Shown piece after piece: positions 35,022-43,385 of a DNA stretch of 64,000 nt. Origin of the DNA: DATAEG01 sp963703085. GTDB lineage: Bacteria > Actinomycetota > Actinomycetes > Mycobacteriales > Jatrophihabitantaceae. The translations under genes and the position numbers were made by a program. A model generated the notes under the pieces. That model was not told the origin of the DNA. It was given only the letters and a program-made list of their open reading frames with translations, and ran no database searches. Positions within the stretch are counted from its first letter, which is position 1. Each line of letters opens with the position of its first letter. The stretch covers positions 124,001 through 188,000 of the forward strand of contig OY969789.1 of NCBI GenBank assembly GCA_963703085.1. The letters are read 5' to 3'.

Positions 35022-35714
35022 ATGGCCCTGACCGGTCCGCCGGGCACGCCGTATGCCGACAGGACGGCTGCGGGCCAGGCGCTCGCCCGGGAGCTCACCA
35101 ATTACCGCGGAGCGGATGACGTTGTCGTGCTCGGTCTGCCTAGGGGCGGAGTGCCGGTCGCCGCTGCGGTGGCGCGAGCGCTCGCGGCTCCGCTCGACGT
35201 GTTGATCGTCCGGAAGGTCGGCCTCCCCTGGCAACCGGAGCTGGCCATGGGGGCAGTAGCGGGTGTCGGCGGTGCGATCGATGTCGTCCGCAATGCCGAG
35301 GTGATCGGCGCGGCGGGCGTTGACGAGGCCACGTTCGATGCGGCGCTGCGCCGCGAGATCGAGGAACTGCGGCGACGCGAGCAGAGCTACCGCGGGATTC
35401 GGCCGGCCGTTGCGTTGCGCGCTCGCACCGTCATCCTCATCGACGACGGTCTGGCCACCGGTGCGACGATGCGCGCCGCGGTCGCCGCGGTCCGCGGCCA
35501 GCACCCCGCCGGCGTGGTGGTGGCGGTACCGGTGGCGGCGGCCCACACCTGCCGCGACCTGACCCAGCACGCCGACGAAGTCGTGTGCGCCTGGATCCCG
35601 GAGCAGTTCTTCGCGGTCGGACAGGGCTATCGCGATTTCCGCCCGACCACCGATGACGAGGTCCGTGCGCTGCTCGGCACCCCCGGCGGCCCGCCGGGCG
35701 TTGTGCAACCATAG
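35022..35714 (+). CDS. Phosphoribosyltransferase family protein
   Basis: A 230-residue type I phosphoribosyltransferase-fold protein. The PRPP-binding motif is VILIDDGLATGATM and an early VVLGLPRGGVPVAAAVA segment holds the first loop. KVGLPWQPELAMGAVAGVGG is typical of the actinobacterial group often annotated only as phosphoribosyltransferase. The base or other acceptor is unknown. It starts at ATG with GAGAGGGG upstream; TAGCCT at 34985-34990 may be its -10. Its last codons overlap the first Rrf2-type operator. Confidence 0.88.
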   Translation: MALTGPPGTPYADRTAAGQALARELTNYRGADDVVVLGLPRGGVPVAAAVARALAAPLDVLIVRKVGLPWQPELAMGAVAGVGGAIDVVRNAEVIGAAGVDEATFDAALRREIEELRRREQSYRGIRPAVALRARTVILIDDGLATGATMRAAVAAVRGQHPAGVVVAVPVAAAHTCRDLTQHADEVVCAWIPEQFFAVGQGYRDFRPTTDDEVRALLGTPGGPPGVVQP

Positions 35715-35722
35715 TTGTTGCA
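35704..35722. promoter_or_regulatory. Candidate Rrf2 operator upstream of the Rrf2 gene
   Basis: A 19-base imperfect palindrome of the form TGCAACC-N5-TGTTGCA, with one mismatch between the arms. It lies across the end of the phosphoribosyltransferase gene and ends 14 bases before the presumed start of the Rrf2 gene. It matches the second site at 36217-36235 at 14 of 19 positions with identical spacing, so both probably bind the same protein. Confidence 0.65.
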
Positions 35723-35736
35723 GAAGGAGGTTCGGC

Positions 35737-36177
35737 ATCAGCGCAAACAGCAAACTCAGCACCGCCATCCACGCGCTGTGCTGGCTGGAGCTGTCTGCTC
35801 GCCGCGGCCGGCCGACCCTCACCTCGGAAGAGGTGGCGCGCAGCCTGGCCAGCCATCCGGTACTCGTGCGCCGCAGCCTGGCTCCGCTGCGTGATGCCGG
35901 CCTCGTCATCTCCCGGCGCGGGCCCGGCGCCGGGTGGTCGTTGGGACGGCCGGCGCAGGCCATCACGCTGCTGGAGGTCTACCAGGCCGTCGCCGACGAC
36001 GACACGTTCGCCCTGCATGCCCACGAGCCCAATCTGGAATGTCCGGTCGGCTTCGGCATCAGACCGGTCCTCTCGGACGTGTACACCGATGTCCGGGCGG
36101 CCATGACCGAGCAGCTTCGCGGCCGCACGATCGCCACCGTCTTGGAGACCGTGCTGGCCGAGCACCCGCTGCCCTGA
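35737..36177 (+). CDS. Rrf2 family transcriptional regulator, apparently starting at ATC
   Basis: A 146-residue Rrf2-type winged-helix protein beginning (I/M)SANSKLSTAIHALCWLEL. The HTH is about residues 29-58 (TSEEVARSLASHPVLVRRSLAPL). Only Cys15 and Cys102 are present, so the three-cysteine Fe-S site of IscR/NsrR is absent; a thiol or ligand sensor of the YwnA/HypR kind is more likely. AGGAGG at 35725-35730 is 6 bases before an in-frame ATC at 35737, exactly where homologues have ATG. There is no ATG, GTG or TTG nearby in frame that fits the alignment. Either translation starts at ATC or the base is an error. Confidence 0.85.
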   Translation: MSANSKLSTAIHALCWLELSARRGRPTLTSEEVARSLASHPVLVRRSLAPLRDAGLVISRRGPGAGWSLGRPAQAITLLEVYQAVADDDTFALHAHEPNLECPVGFGIRPVLSDVYTDVRAAMTEQLRGRTIATVLETVLAEHPLP

Positions 36178-36216
36178 GGCGCCGCTCTTGCTCCAATGCG
36201 ACCTTGGGCCCTAACG

Positions 36217-36235
36217 TGTAACCATGTTGGTTACA
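36217..36235. promoter_or_regulatory. Candidate Rrf2 operator upstream of the NIPSNAP operon
   Basis: A perfect inverted repeat TGTAACC-N5-GGTTACA (19 bases) sits in the short gap between the Rrf2 gene and the NIPSNAP gene. Arm length and spacing equal those of the site at 35704-35722. The inference is that the Rrf2 protein controls the NIPSNAP pair here and its own gene at the other site. Confidence 0.7.
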
Positions 36236-36273
36236 TATCGCGGGCTCGCCGGGTGACCCCCCGACCGCACTCC

Positions 36274-37032
36274 ATGGCCGACGCGGCCGTGGTCGAACTC
36301 CGGCAGTACACCCTGAAGCCCGGCGCGCGGGCCTGCTTGCTGGACGTGTTCGAGACCCACCTGGTCGAACCTCAAGAGGACGCCGGCATGTGCGTGGGCG
36401 GCACCTTCGAAGACCGGGACGACGCCGATCGGTTCGTCTGGATGCGCGGGTTCTGCGACATGGAGGCGCGCCGGCGCGCCCTTGAGGCGTTCTACCTCGG
36501 CCCGGTGTGGGCCGCCCACCGGTCGACGGCGAACCCGACGATGATCGACGCCGACGATGTCCTGCTGCTGCGCCCGACCGAGCCGGCTCATCCGCCGTGG
36601 GCACCGAGAGCTCCGCGGGCCGATGTCGGAGCGACCGCAGCCGGCGACGAGTGGGTCGCCATCACGGCGTACACGTACGAACCGGACGCCGCCTTCAGCA
36701 ACTGGCTCGCCGACGACGTCCACGCAGCGCTCGAGGACGCGTTCCGGGCGCCGGTCGCCGCGTGGCGGACCGAGCCGGCACCCAACACGTTTCCGCAGCT
36801 GCGGGTGCGCACCGACCATGCGTTCGTCTGGCTGTCGACCTTCGCCGACGAGGACGCCTATCGATCAGCCCACTGCCGGTTCCAGGCCACCTCCCTGTGG
36901 TCGGACGAGCTGGCGCCCCAGCTCGCAGATCGCGGCGCTACCGAGCAGCAGCTGCGGCTGCGACCCACGGCCCGTTCGCAGCATCCTGCCGCGATGCACC
37001 GCGAGCCCGGTGGACCGAGGAGAACTCCGTGA
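36274..37032 (+). CDS. NIPSNAP family protein
   Basis: A 252-residue protein with two NIPSNAP-type (dimeric alpha-beta barrel) halves. The first half begins VVELRQYTLKPGARACLLDVFE and includes GGTFEDRDDADRFVWMRGF; the second begins EWVAITAYTYEPDAAF and includes RTDHAFVWLSTFADEDAY. The repeated FVW(M/L)...F(A/C)D pattern supports an internal duplication. Biochemical role is unknown; bacterial relatives are often under oxidative or electrophile-responsive control. ATG at 36274 is chosen; an in-frame GTG at 36253 is possible. The stop overlaps the next gene by 4 bases. Confidence 0.8.
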   Translation: MADAAVVELRQYTLKPGARACLLDVFETHLVEPQEDAGMCVGGTFEDRDDADRFVWMRGFCDMEARRRALEAFYLGPVWAAHRSTANPTMIDADDVLLLRPTEPAHPPWAPRAPRADVGATAAGDEWVAITAYTYEPDAAFSNWLADDVHAALEDAFRAPVAAWRTEPAPNTFPQLRVRTDHAFVWLSTFADEDAYRSAHCRFQATSLWSDELAPQLADRGATEQQLRLRPTARSQHPAAMHREPGGPRRTP

Positions 37033-37529
37033 ACCCACCCCGCCAGTTGCCCGGCCTGGCCAAGAAGACCTCCGGGTTCGACTTCCTCGTCGGCGACTGG
37101 AACGTCGACAACAACCGACTGCGTCGCCCGTTGTCGGGGAGCGACGAGTGGTATCGCAGCCACGCCACCGCATCGTCGACCACGCTGCACAACGGCGCGA
37201 TCAGCGTGGACGAGATGTGGTACGCCGATGAGGGCTTCGCCGGCGCCTCGGTGCGGACCTACGCGGCCGAGAACGATCTGTGGACGATCTACTGGATCAA
37301 CAGCAGCACCGGCACCCTGCAGCCACCGGTCTCAGGGCGGTGGAACGAGGCTGGGGACAGGTTCGAGGCGCGCGGCCCGGACACCTACGACGGCCGGTCG
37401 ATCGTGGCCCGCTACCTGTGGCACTCCATCACCGGCAGCACAGCCACCTGGGAGCAGGCGTTTTCCTTGGACGACGGCGCCACCTGGGAGACGAACTGGG
37501 TGATGACCTGGATCCGGGTCACCGACTGA
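37029..37529 (+). CDS. Conserved hypothetical protein (166 aa), partner of the NIPSNAP gene
   Basis: A 166-residue soluble protein starting at GTG, overlapping the NIPSNAP stop by 4 bases. The opening FDFLVGDWNVDNNRLRRPL is the start pattern of lipocalin-like DUF1579-type proteins, and the body is beta-rich with aromatic repeats (DLWTIYWINSSTGTLQPPV, ATWEQAFSLDDGATWETNWVMTW). This suggests a small beta-barrel that could bind a hydrophobic ligand; it is not proof. No catalytic motif is seen. Position puts it under the same candidate Rrf2 operator. Confidence 0.75.
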   Translation: MNPPRQLPGLAKKTSGFDFLVGDWNVDNNRLRRPLSGSDEWYRSHATASSTTLHNGAISVDEMWYADEGFAGASVRTYAAENDLWTIYWINSSTGTLQPPVSGRWNEAGDRFEARGPDTYDGRSIVARYLWHSITGSTATWEQAFSLDDGATWETNWVMTWIRVTD

Positions 37530-37533
37530 GGCG

Positions 37534-38511
37534 TTACGCCAGCATGTCCGGGGTGACGGCTGCCTCGGTGTTGGGCTGACCGGTGTCCGAGGCCTTCTTG
37601 TCGGCCATCGCCAACAGTCGCCGGATCCGGCCGGCCACGGCGTCCTTCGTCATCGGCGGGTCGGACAGCGCCCCGAGCTCCTCCAGCGACGACTGCTTGT
37701 GTTCCAGGCGCAGCCGGCCGGCTTCCAGCAGATGATCCGGGATGTCCGGACCCAGGATCTCCAGCGCGCGCTGTACCCGGGCGCCGGCGGCCACCGCGGC
37801 GCGTGCCGACCGGCGCAGGTTGGCGTCGTCGAAGTTGGCCAGCCGGTTCGCCGTCGCCCGGACTTCGCGGCGCATCCGGCGCTCTTCCCAGGCCATCACG
37901 CACTCGTGCGCACCGAGCCGGGTGAGCAGCACGCTGATCGCGTCGCCGTCGCGGACCACCACGCGGTCGGCGCCGCGGACCTCGCGCGCCTTTGCCGGAA
38001 TGCCGAGACGCCGGCCGGTGCCGACCAGTGCGAGCGCGGCCTCGTTGGACGGGCAGGTGATCTCCATCGCCCCGGCCCGACCCGGTTCGGTGAGCGACCC
38101 GTGCGCCAGGAAGGCTCCGCGCCAGGCCGCTTCGGCGTCGGCCACCCCGCCGGCCACGATCTTCTCCGGCAGCCCGCGTACCGGTCGGCCCCGCAGATCC
38201 ACCAGGCCGGCCTGCCGGGCCAGCCCTTCGCCGTCCTTGATCACCCGGACCAGGTAGCGACTGGTCTTGCGCAGCCCACCGGCGGCCACCACCTGCACCT
38301 CGGAACTGTGCCCGAACACTTCGGCGATCTCTTTGCGCAGTCGGCGAGCGGCGGCGCCGGTGTCGAGTTCGGCTTCGATGACGATGTGCCCGCCGATCAG
38401 GTGCAGTGCGCCGGCGAATCGCAGGATGGTCGCGATCTCGGCCCGGCGCGCGGAGTTGCGGGTCACCACCACTCGGCTCAGCTCGTCCTTGACCGCTGCC
38501 GTCATGGCCAC
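37534..38511 (-). CDS. whiA: DNA-binding regulator WhiA
   Basis: A 325-residue WhiA. The N-terminal LAGLIDADG-like domain begins MAMTAAVKDELSRVVV and contains RRAEIATILRFAGALHL and RGAFLAHGSLTEP; the C-terminal HTH includes LEELGALSDPPMTKDAVAGRIRRLL. In actinomycetes it controls cell division and sporulation genes. GTG at 38511 is chosen because GGGAG lies 7 bases upstream and the protein then begins like its homologues. It is the last gene of the uvrC-rapZ-yvcK-whiA series. Confidence 0.96.
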   Translation of the reverse strand: MAMTAAVKDELSRVVVTRNSARRAEIATILRFAGALHLIGGHIVIEAELDTGAAARRLRKEIAEVFGHSSEVQVVAAGGLRKTSRYLVRVIKDGEGLARQAGLVDLRGRPVRGLPEKIVAGGVADAEAAWRGAFLAHGSLTEPGRAGAMEITCPSNEAALALVGTGRRLGIPAKAREVRGADRVVVRDGDAISVLLTRLGAHECVMAWEERRMRREVRATANRLANFDDANLRRSARAAVAAGARVQRALEILGPDIPDHLLEAGRLRLEHKQSSLEELGALSDPPMTKDAVAGRIRRLLAMADKKASDTGQPNTEAAVTPDMLA

Positions 38512-38556
38512 CGCAGAACTCCCCACCTCAATGTTGTTGTTCGTCTCGATTCAGCA

Positions 38557-39561
38557 TCATGCCTCATCGCCGGACGGGACGGACCCGTCGCGCGGGTTCC
38601 TTCTGAGCGGTAGCACCGAGGCCATCGCGGCGGCGAGCAGCTGCGGATCATGCCGGTCAGCGCTGCCCTCGGCGGCAACCGCCGCGAGGACGAGTTCGGC
38701 ACCCCGCTCGCCACAGTAGGCGGCCAGCTCAGCGGCGTCGGCCACCGCGTCGACGTCGGCGATCACCGCGTCCAGTCGCAGCCGCGGGGCGTAATGGGCC
38801 AGGACGCGAAGGTGTTCGGTCGCGGAGAACCCGTCCGTCTCCCCCGCCTGCGGTACCAGGTTGAGCGCCACCACGACCCGGGCAGCGGTTTCGGCCAGGG
38901 CTGCGCCGAGGCCCGGCAGCAACACATGCGGGATGACGCTGGTGAACCACGAGCCCGGCCCGAGCACCACCGCATCGGCATCCCGCACCGCGTCCGCTGC
39001 GGCGGGGCATACCGCTGCGTCGGCCGGGATCAGGCGGATGTCGCGAACGTGGCCCAGCGTCGCGGCGATCGCGGACTGACCGCGGATCCGCCGGGAGCGC
39101 ACCGGGTCGTCGCGCTCCACCGTGACCACGTCCGCGACCAGGTCCAACGGCTGGCAGCTCATCGGCAGCACTCTGCCGGTCGCGCCGATCATCCGGCCGG
39201 CTGTGGCCAGGGCACGCACCGGGTCGTCATGTTCCTCGAGCAGTCCGGTGAGCAGCAGGTTGCCGACCGGATGTCCGGCCAGCGCACCCGATCCACCGAA
39301 TCGGTGCTGCAGCAACTGCGTCCAGTCCGGGTGCCAGCCACCTTCACCGGAACTCGGCGGGAGCCCGGCGAGCGCGACCAGGGCCATCCGCAAGTCACCG
39401 GGCGGCAACACGCCGAGCTCGCGGCGGATCCGACCGGACGATCCGCCGTCGTCGGCGACGGTGACGACAGCGGTCAACTCGTCGGTGAGCTCGCGCAGCG
39501 CGGACAGGGAGGCGAACAGGCCGTGCCCACCGCCGAGCGCCACCACCTTCGGGCTGCGCAT
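38557..39561 (-). CDS. yvcK: Gluconeogenesis factor YvcK/CofD-like protein
   Basis: A 334-residue protein starting MRSPKVVALGGGHGLFASL. The GGGHG loop and VVTVADDGGSSGRIRRELGV are the phosphate/nucleotide-sugar-binding motifs of the YvcK family; VLGPGSWFTSVIPHVLLPG is a further block. It supports growth on gluconeogenic carbon and cell-wall regulation by binding UDP-sugars. Starts GTG (39564) and ATG (39561) are adjacent and directly follow the rapZ stop; either would give the same protein. It lies between rapZ and whiA. Confidence 0.95.
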   Translation of the reverse strand: MRSPKVVALGGGHGLFASLSALRELTDELTAVVTVADDGGSSGRIRRELGVLPPGDLRMALVALAGLPPSSGEGGWHPDWTQLLQHRFGGSGALAGHPVGNLLLTGLLEEHDDPVRALATAGRMIGATGRVLPMSCQPLDLVADVVTVERDDPVRSRRIRGQSAIAATLGHVRDIRLIPADAAVCPAAADAVRDADAVVLGPGSWFTSVIPHVLLPGLGAALAETAARVVVALNLVPQAGETDGFSATEHLRVLAHYAPRLRLDAVIADVDAVADAAELAAYCGERGAELVLAAVAAEGSADRHDPQLLAAAMASVLPLRRNPRDGSVPSGDEA

Positions 39562-39564
39562 CAC

Positions 39565-40485
39565 TTACTCGCGACCGAGATCGCGGTGCACCACCGTGGT
39601 GCGCACTCCCCGGCTGGTCAACCGACGGGACAGTTCCTCGCCGATCGCCACCGAGCGGTGCTTGCCACCGGTGCACCCCACGGCCAGGGTCAGATAGTGC
39701 TTGCCCTCGCGGCGGTACCCGGCACCGATGGTGTCCAGCAGCTGCATGTACTGATCGAGGAAGCCCGCCGCGCCGTCCTGGCCGAGCACGTAGTCGCGCA
39801 CTTCGGTGTCGGTGCCGTTCAGATCACGCAGCGCCGGAATCCAGAACGGGTTCGGCAGGAAGCGCACGTCGACGACGAGATCGGCGTCGACCGGCAATCC
39901 GTACTTGAAACCGAACGACACGATCGTCGCCCGCAATTCCGGCCGCTCGGCCCGGTCGCCGATGAAGCTGCTCTCGATCATCCGGCGCAGCTCGTGCACC
40001 GAACGGGTCGAGGTGTCCAGGACCAGATCCGCGGCGTCTCGCAGCGGGGCCAGCAGGACACGCTCCGCGGCGATGCCGTCGGTGAGCAGGCCGCCGGCCT
40101 GCAGCGGGTGCTCCCGGCGGACGTTCTCGAAGCGCCGCACCAGGACGTCGTCGGCGGCCTCCAGGAACAGCACTCGGGGCGGTCGGCCGCGGGCGCCGAC
40201 CTCTTCGATGACCGATCGCAGATCAGCCGTGAACGCCCTGCTGCGCACGTCCATCACGACCGCGATGCGCGTGACTCCGCCCTGCGCGCGACTGCCGAGC
40301 TCGGCCATCGTCACCAGCAGTTCCGGTGGCAGGTTGTCGACGACGAAGTATCCGAGGTCTTCGAGGCATTTCGCCGCGGTGCTGCGCCCGGCGCCGGACA
40401 GCCCGGTCACGATGACCAGATCCAGCGCGCCCTGCTCGGGGCCGGGCTGATCAGTCGGCCGCTCGCCGTCTTCGGTCATCGCCAC
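39565..40485 (-). CDS. rapZ: RNase adapter/nucleotide-binding protein RapZ
   Basis: A 306-residue RapZ (YvcJ) family protein. Walker A is VTGLSGAGRSTAAKCLEDLG with the usual Ser in the loop, followed by GYFVVDNLPPELL; the C-terminal domain has AVGCTGGKHRSVAIGEEL. In Escherichia coli the family guides RNase E to GlmZ; in actinobacteria the partner is not known. Start could be GTG 40485 or ATG 40479. It is sandwiched between uvrC and yvcK. Confidence 0.95.
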   Translation of the reverse strand: MAMTEDGERPTDQPGPEQGALDLVIVTGLSGAGRSTAAKCLEDLGYFVVDNLPPELLVTMAELGSRAQGGVTRIAVVMDVRSRAFTADLRSVIEEVGARGRPPRVLFLEAADDVLVRRFENVRREHPLQAGGLLTDGIAAERVLLAPLRDAADLVLDTSTRSVHELRRMIESSFIGDRAERPELRATIVSFGFKYGLPVDADLVVDVRFLPNPFWIPALRDLNGTDTEVRDYVLGQDGAAGFLDQYMQLLDTIGAGYRREGKHYLTLAVGCTGGKHRSVAIGEELSRRLTSRGVRTTVVHRDLGRE

Positions 40486-40513
40486 CGGTCATCTCCGTCC
40501 GCGTCTGGGCGCA

Positions 40514-42451
40514 CTATTCCAGCACCTCGCCGGTCGCGGTGTTGACGGCCGGCTCGGGCTCCCGGCTTTCCTCGTGCACTGCCGCGACGATCGCCGCCGC
40601 GGTCTGCGGACCGATCCCGGGAACCTCCATCACCTCAGCGACGTCGGCCTGGCGCAGCCGCTTGAGCGAGCCGAAGTGCCGCAGGACCGCCTTGCGCCGG
40701 GTCTCACCGAGGCCGGCGATGCCGTCCAGAGCAGACACGACCATCGACTTGGACCGCTTCTGCCGGTGATAGGTGATGGCGAACCGGTGGGCCTCGTCAC
40801 GCACCCGCTGCAGCAAGTACAACCCCTCCGATGTGCGCGGCAGAATCACCGGGTACTTCTCGTTCGGCAGCCACACCTCCTCGAGGCGCTTGGCCAGCCC
40901 CACCACCGTCACATCGGTGATGCCGAGCTCGTCGAGAACTGCCTGCGCGGCGTCGGCCTGCGGTCCGGCACCGTCGACGACGACGAGGTTCGGCGGGTAG
41001 GCGAACTTTCGGGCCACTCCCTCCACCGCCTCGGCGGTGGGATCTGCCGTGACCTGGGTGCTCTCGAGGTATCTGGCGAACCGGCGGCGGACGGCCTCGG
41101 CGATCCAGTCGGTGTCGCCGCCGAGCTCGCGCATCGCGAACCGGCGGTACTCGCTGCGCCGGGCCAGCCCGTCCTCGAAGACGACCATGCTGGCCACCAC
41201 ATCGGTGCTCTGGATATGGCTGATGTCGAAGCATTCGATGCGCAACGGCGCGTCGTCCAGGGCCAACGCCTCCTGGATCTCGGCCAATGCCAGCGATCGG
41301 GCAGTCAGGTCGCTGGCCCGCTTCAGCTTGTGCTGGGTGAAGGCGTGCGCCGCGTTGCGGGCGACCGTCTCCATCAGATTGCGCTTGTCGCCACGCTGCG
41401 GGACGCGGATGCGCACCGGACCGCCGCGGCGGGCGCTCAGCCACTCGGTGACGGCTGGAAGATCGGCGGGGAGCTCCGGCACCAGGATCTCGCGCGGAAT
41501 GCCCGCAGCGTCGTTCTCGGCGCCGTAGATCTGCGTGGCGAATTGCTCGACCAGCTCGGGCGTGCCGATTTGATCGACCTTGTCCACCGTCCAGCCGCGT
41601 TGGCCCCGGACTCGCCCGCCGCGCACATGGAAGACCTGCACCGCAGCTTCCAGTTCGTCCTGGGCGAAGGCCACCACATCGGCGTCGGTGCCGTCACCGA
41701 AGACGACGGCCTGCTTCTCCATGGCCCGGCGAAGGGCGGTCAGGTCGTCGCGCAGCCGGGCGGCCTGCTCGAAGTCCAGCGCGCTGCTGGCCGCCGCCAT
41801 TTGCTTCTCCAGCCGGTGCATCATCGTGTCCGTCTGCCCGGCCATGAAGTCACAGAAGTCGTTCACGATCTCGCGGTGCTCGGCGGCGCTCACCCGACCG
41901 ACGCACGGGGCGCTGCACTTGCCGATGTACCCGAGCAGGCAGGGCCGGCCGATCTGCCCGGCCCGCTTGAACACGCCGGCCGAGCAGGTCCGCGCCGGGA
42001 ACACCCGCAGCACCAGATCGAGCGTCTCGCGGATGGCCCAGGCGTGCGCGTACGGACCGAAGTACCGGACGCCCTTCTTCTTCGGCCCGCGCATCACCTG
42101 CAGCCTCGGGTACTCCTCGTTCAACGTCACCGCGAGACTCGGGTAGGACTTGTCGTCGCGGTAGCGGACGTTGAACCGCGGGTCGAACTCCTTGATCCAG
42201 TTGTATTCGAGCTGCAGCGCCTCGACCTCGGTGGTGACGACCGTCCACTCCACCCGAGCGGCAGTGGTGACCATCTGCCGGGTGCGCGGGTGCAGGGCGG
42301 TGATATCGGCGAAGTAGCTGTTCAGCCGTGATCTCAGGCTCTTGGCTTTGCCGACATAGATCACCCGGTCCCGCTCGTCACGGAATCGGTAGACGCCGGG
42401 ATCGGTGGGAATCGTGCCCGGCGCCGGTCGGTAGGTGGACGGATCAGGCAC
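40514..42451 (-). CDS. uvrC: Excinuclease ABC subunit C (UvrC)
   Basis: A 645-residue UvrC of normal length. The GIY-YIG nuclease domain begins PTDPGVYRFRDERDRVIYVGKAKSLRSRL. A Cys-rich block (FPARTCSAGVF, GRPCLLGYIGKCSAPCVG) follows, then the UVR helices DFEQAARLRDDLTALRRAM, the RNase H-like 5' nuclease domain and two HhH motifs (GIAGLGETRRKAVLRHFG, EVPGIGPQTAAAIV). It makes the dual incisions in nucleotide excision repair with UvrA, encoded at 46279-49215. GTG at 42451 is chosen as it begins VPDPSTYRPAPGTIPTDPG, in line with homologues; sequence further upstream is unrelated. Confidence 0.96.
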   Translation of the reverse strand: MPDPSTYRPAPGTIPTDPGVYRFRDERDRVIYVGKAKSLRSRLNSYFADITALHPRTRQMVTTAARVEWTVVTTEVEALQLEYNWIKEFDPRFNVRYRDDKSYPSLAVTLNEEYPRLQVMRGPKKKGVRYFGPYAHAWAIRETLDLVLRVFPARTCSAGVFKRAGQIGRPCLLGYIGKCSAPCVGRVSAAEHREIVNDFCDFMAGQTDTMMHRLEKQMAAASSALDFEQAARLRDDLTALRRAMEKQAVVFGDGTDADVVAFAQDELEAAVQVFHVRGGRVRGQRGWTVDKVDQIGTPELVEQFATQIYGAENDAAGIPREILVPELPADLPAVTEWLSARRGGPVRIRVPQRGDKRNLMETVARNAAHAFTQHKLKRASDLTARSLALAEIQEALALDDAPLRIECFDISHIQSTDVVASMVVFEDGLARRSEYRRFAMRELGGDTDWIAEAVRRRFARYLESTQVTADPTAEAVEGVARKFAYPPNLVVVDGAGPQADAAQAVLDELGITDVTVVGLAKRLEEVWLPNEKYPVILPRTSEGLYLLQRVRDEAHRFAITYHRQKRSKSMVVSALDGIAGLGETRRKAVLRHFGSLKRLRQADVAEVMEVPGIGPQTAAAIVAAVHEESREPEPAVNTATGEVLE

Positions 42452-42493
42452 ACCCTCGACAGTAATCGTGCGGGGTGTCAGCCCTCGAGCATC

Positions 42494-42499
42494 TACGGT
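42494..42499 (+). promoter_or_regulatory. Candidate -10 element of the GNAT gene (leaderless)
   Basis: TACGGT ends exactly 6 bases before the GTG at 42506, and there is no Shine-Dalgarno site. This is the same arrangement as at 11751 and 12474. Confidence 0.45.
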
Positions 42500-42505
42500 T
42501 GTGGC

Positions 42506-43006
42506 GTGGCCGTGCTGACCAGCGAGCGACTGACGCTGCGCGAGATGACCGACACCGACCTCGACGACATGGCCGCCCTGCTCGGCGATCCCCAGGTCAT
42601 GTCGTACTACCCGCGTCCCAAAACGCGCGAGGAGGCGCAGGGCTGGATCAACTGGAACCGCCGGCTCTACGCAGATCGTGGCTTCGGCCTGTGGATCGTG
42701 TCGCTGACGGCTACCGGCGAGTTCCTCGGTGATTGCGGGCTGACTATTCAACAGGTCGACGGCGTTGCCGAAGTTGAGGTCGGCTATCACATCCGAGCAG
42801 AGCGGCAGCGCCAGGGCTATGCCACCGAGGCCGCCGCAGCGTGCCGCGACCTGGCCCGGGAGCGCTTCTCGGTCGAGCGCCTGATCGCGATCATCAACCC
42901 GGCGAACCGGCCCTCACAGGCGGTGGCCGAGAAGATCGGCCTGCGCCTGGAGAAGCACGCCGAGGTATACGGCGAGGACCGGTTGATCTACGCCGGCACG
43001 CTGTAA
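42506..43006 (+). CDS. GNAT family N-acetyltransferase (RimJ/RimL-like)
   Basis: A 166-residue acetyltransferase beginning TSERLTLREMTDTDLDDM, the usual RimL-like start. The acetyl-CoA-binding motif is VEVGYHIRAERQRQGYATEAAAACRDL (Gln/Arg-x-x-Gly-x-Ala variant), followed by AIINPANRPSQAVAEKIGL. It probably acetylates an N terminus or small molecule; the acceptor is unknown. It is divergent from uvrC across 54 bases and precedes the MmcQ/YjbR gene by 28 bases. Confidence 0.9.
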   Translation: MAVLTSERLTLREMTDTDLDDMAALLGDPQVMSYYPRPKTREEAQGWINWNRRLYADRGFGLWIVSLTATGEFLGDCGLTIQQVDGVAEVEVGYHIRAERQRQGYATEAAAACRDLARERFSVERLIAIINPANRPSQAVAEKIGLRLEKHAEVYGEDRLIYAGTL

Positions 43007-43034
43007 CCGGCGGTAACGGCGAGGAGGAGTCGGC

Positions 43035-43385
43035 GTGGCGGACAGTGACGACGTCCGGCGCATCGCGCTGGAGCTGCCACGGGCCTACGAAGCGGTGGTC
43101 CGCGACCGGGTCAAGTTCCGGGTCGGCCGGATCGTCTTCCTGGCCCTGTCCCGGGACGAGACCGAGCTCGGCTTCGGCTACCCGCGCGAGGAACGCGCGG
43201 CGCTCGTCGCGGCTGAGCCGGAGACATTCTTCCTGCCCGCACCGGCCGACCTGCGGTACCAGTGGGTGGAGTGCTGGCTTGCGCAGGTCGACGAAGCACG
43301 GCTGCGCGAACTGATCCTGGACGCGTGGCGCCTGTGCGTACCGCGCAGTGTCGCCGACGCCTACCTCGCATCGCTTGCGCAGTAG
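43035..43385 (+). CDS. MmcQ/YjbR family protein
   Basis: A 116-residue protein with the YjbR fold pattern: VRRIALELPRAYEAV, VKFRVGRIVFLALSRDETELGFGYP and QWVECWLAQVDEARLRELILDAWR. The family has a CyaY-like fold and is often described as DNA-binding, without firm function. AGGAGG lies about 7 bases upstream of the start. The 3' end overlaps the convergent adenosine deaminase gene by 25 bases. Confidence 0.85.
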   Translation: MADSDDVRRIALELPRAYEAVVRDRVKFRVGRIVFLALSRDETELGFGYPREERAALVAAEPETFFLPAPADLRYQWVECWLAQVDEARLRELILDAWRLCVPRSVADAYLASLAQ

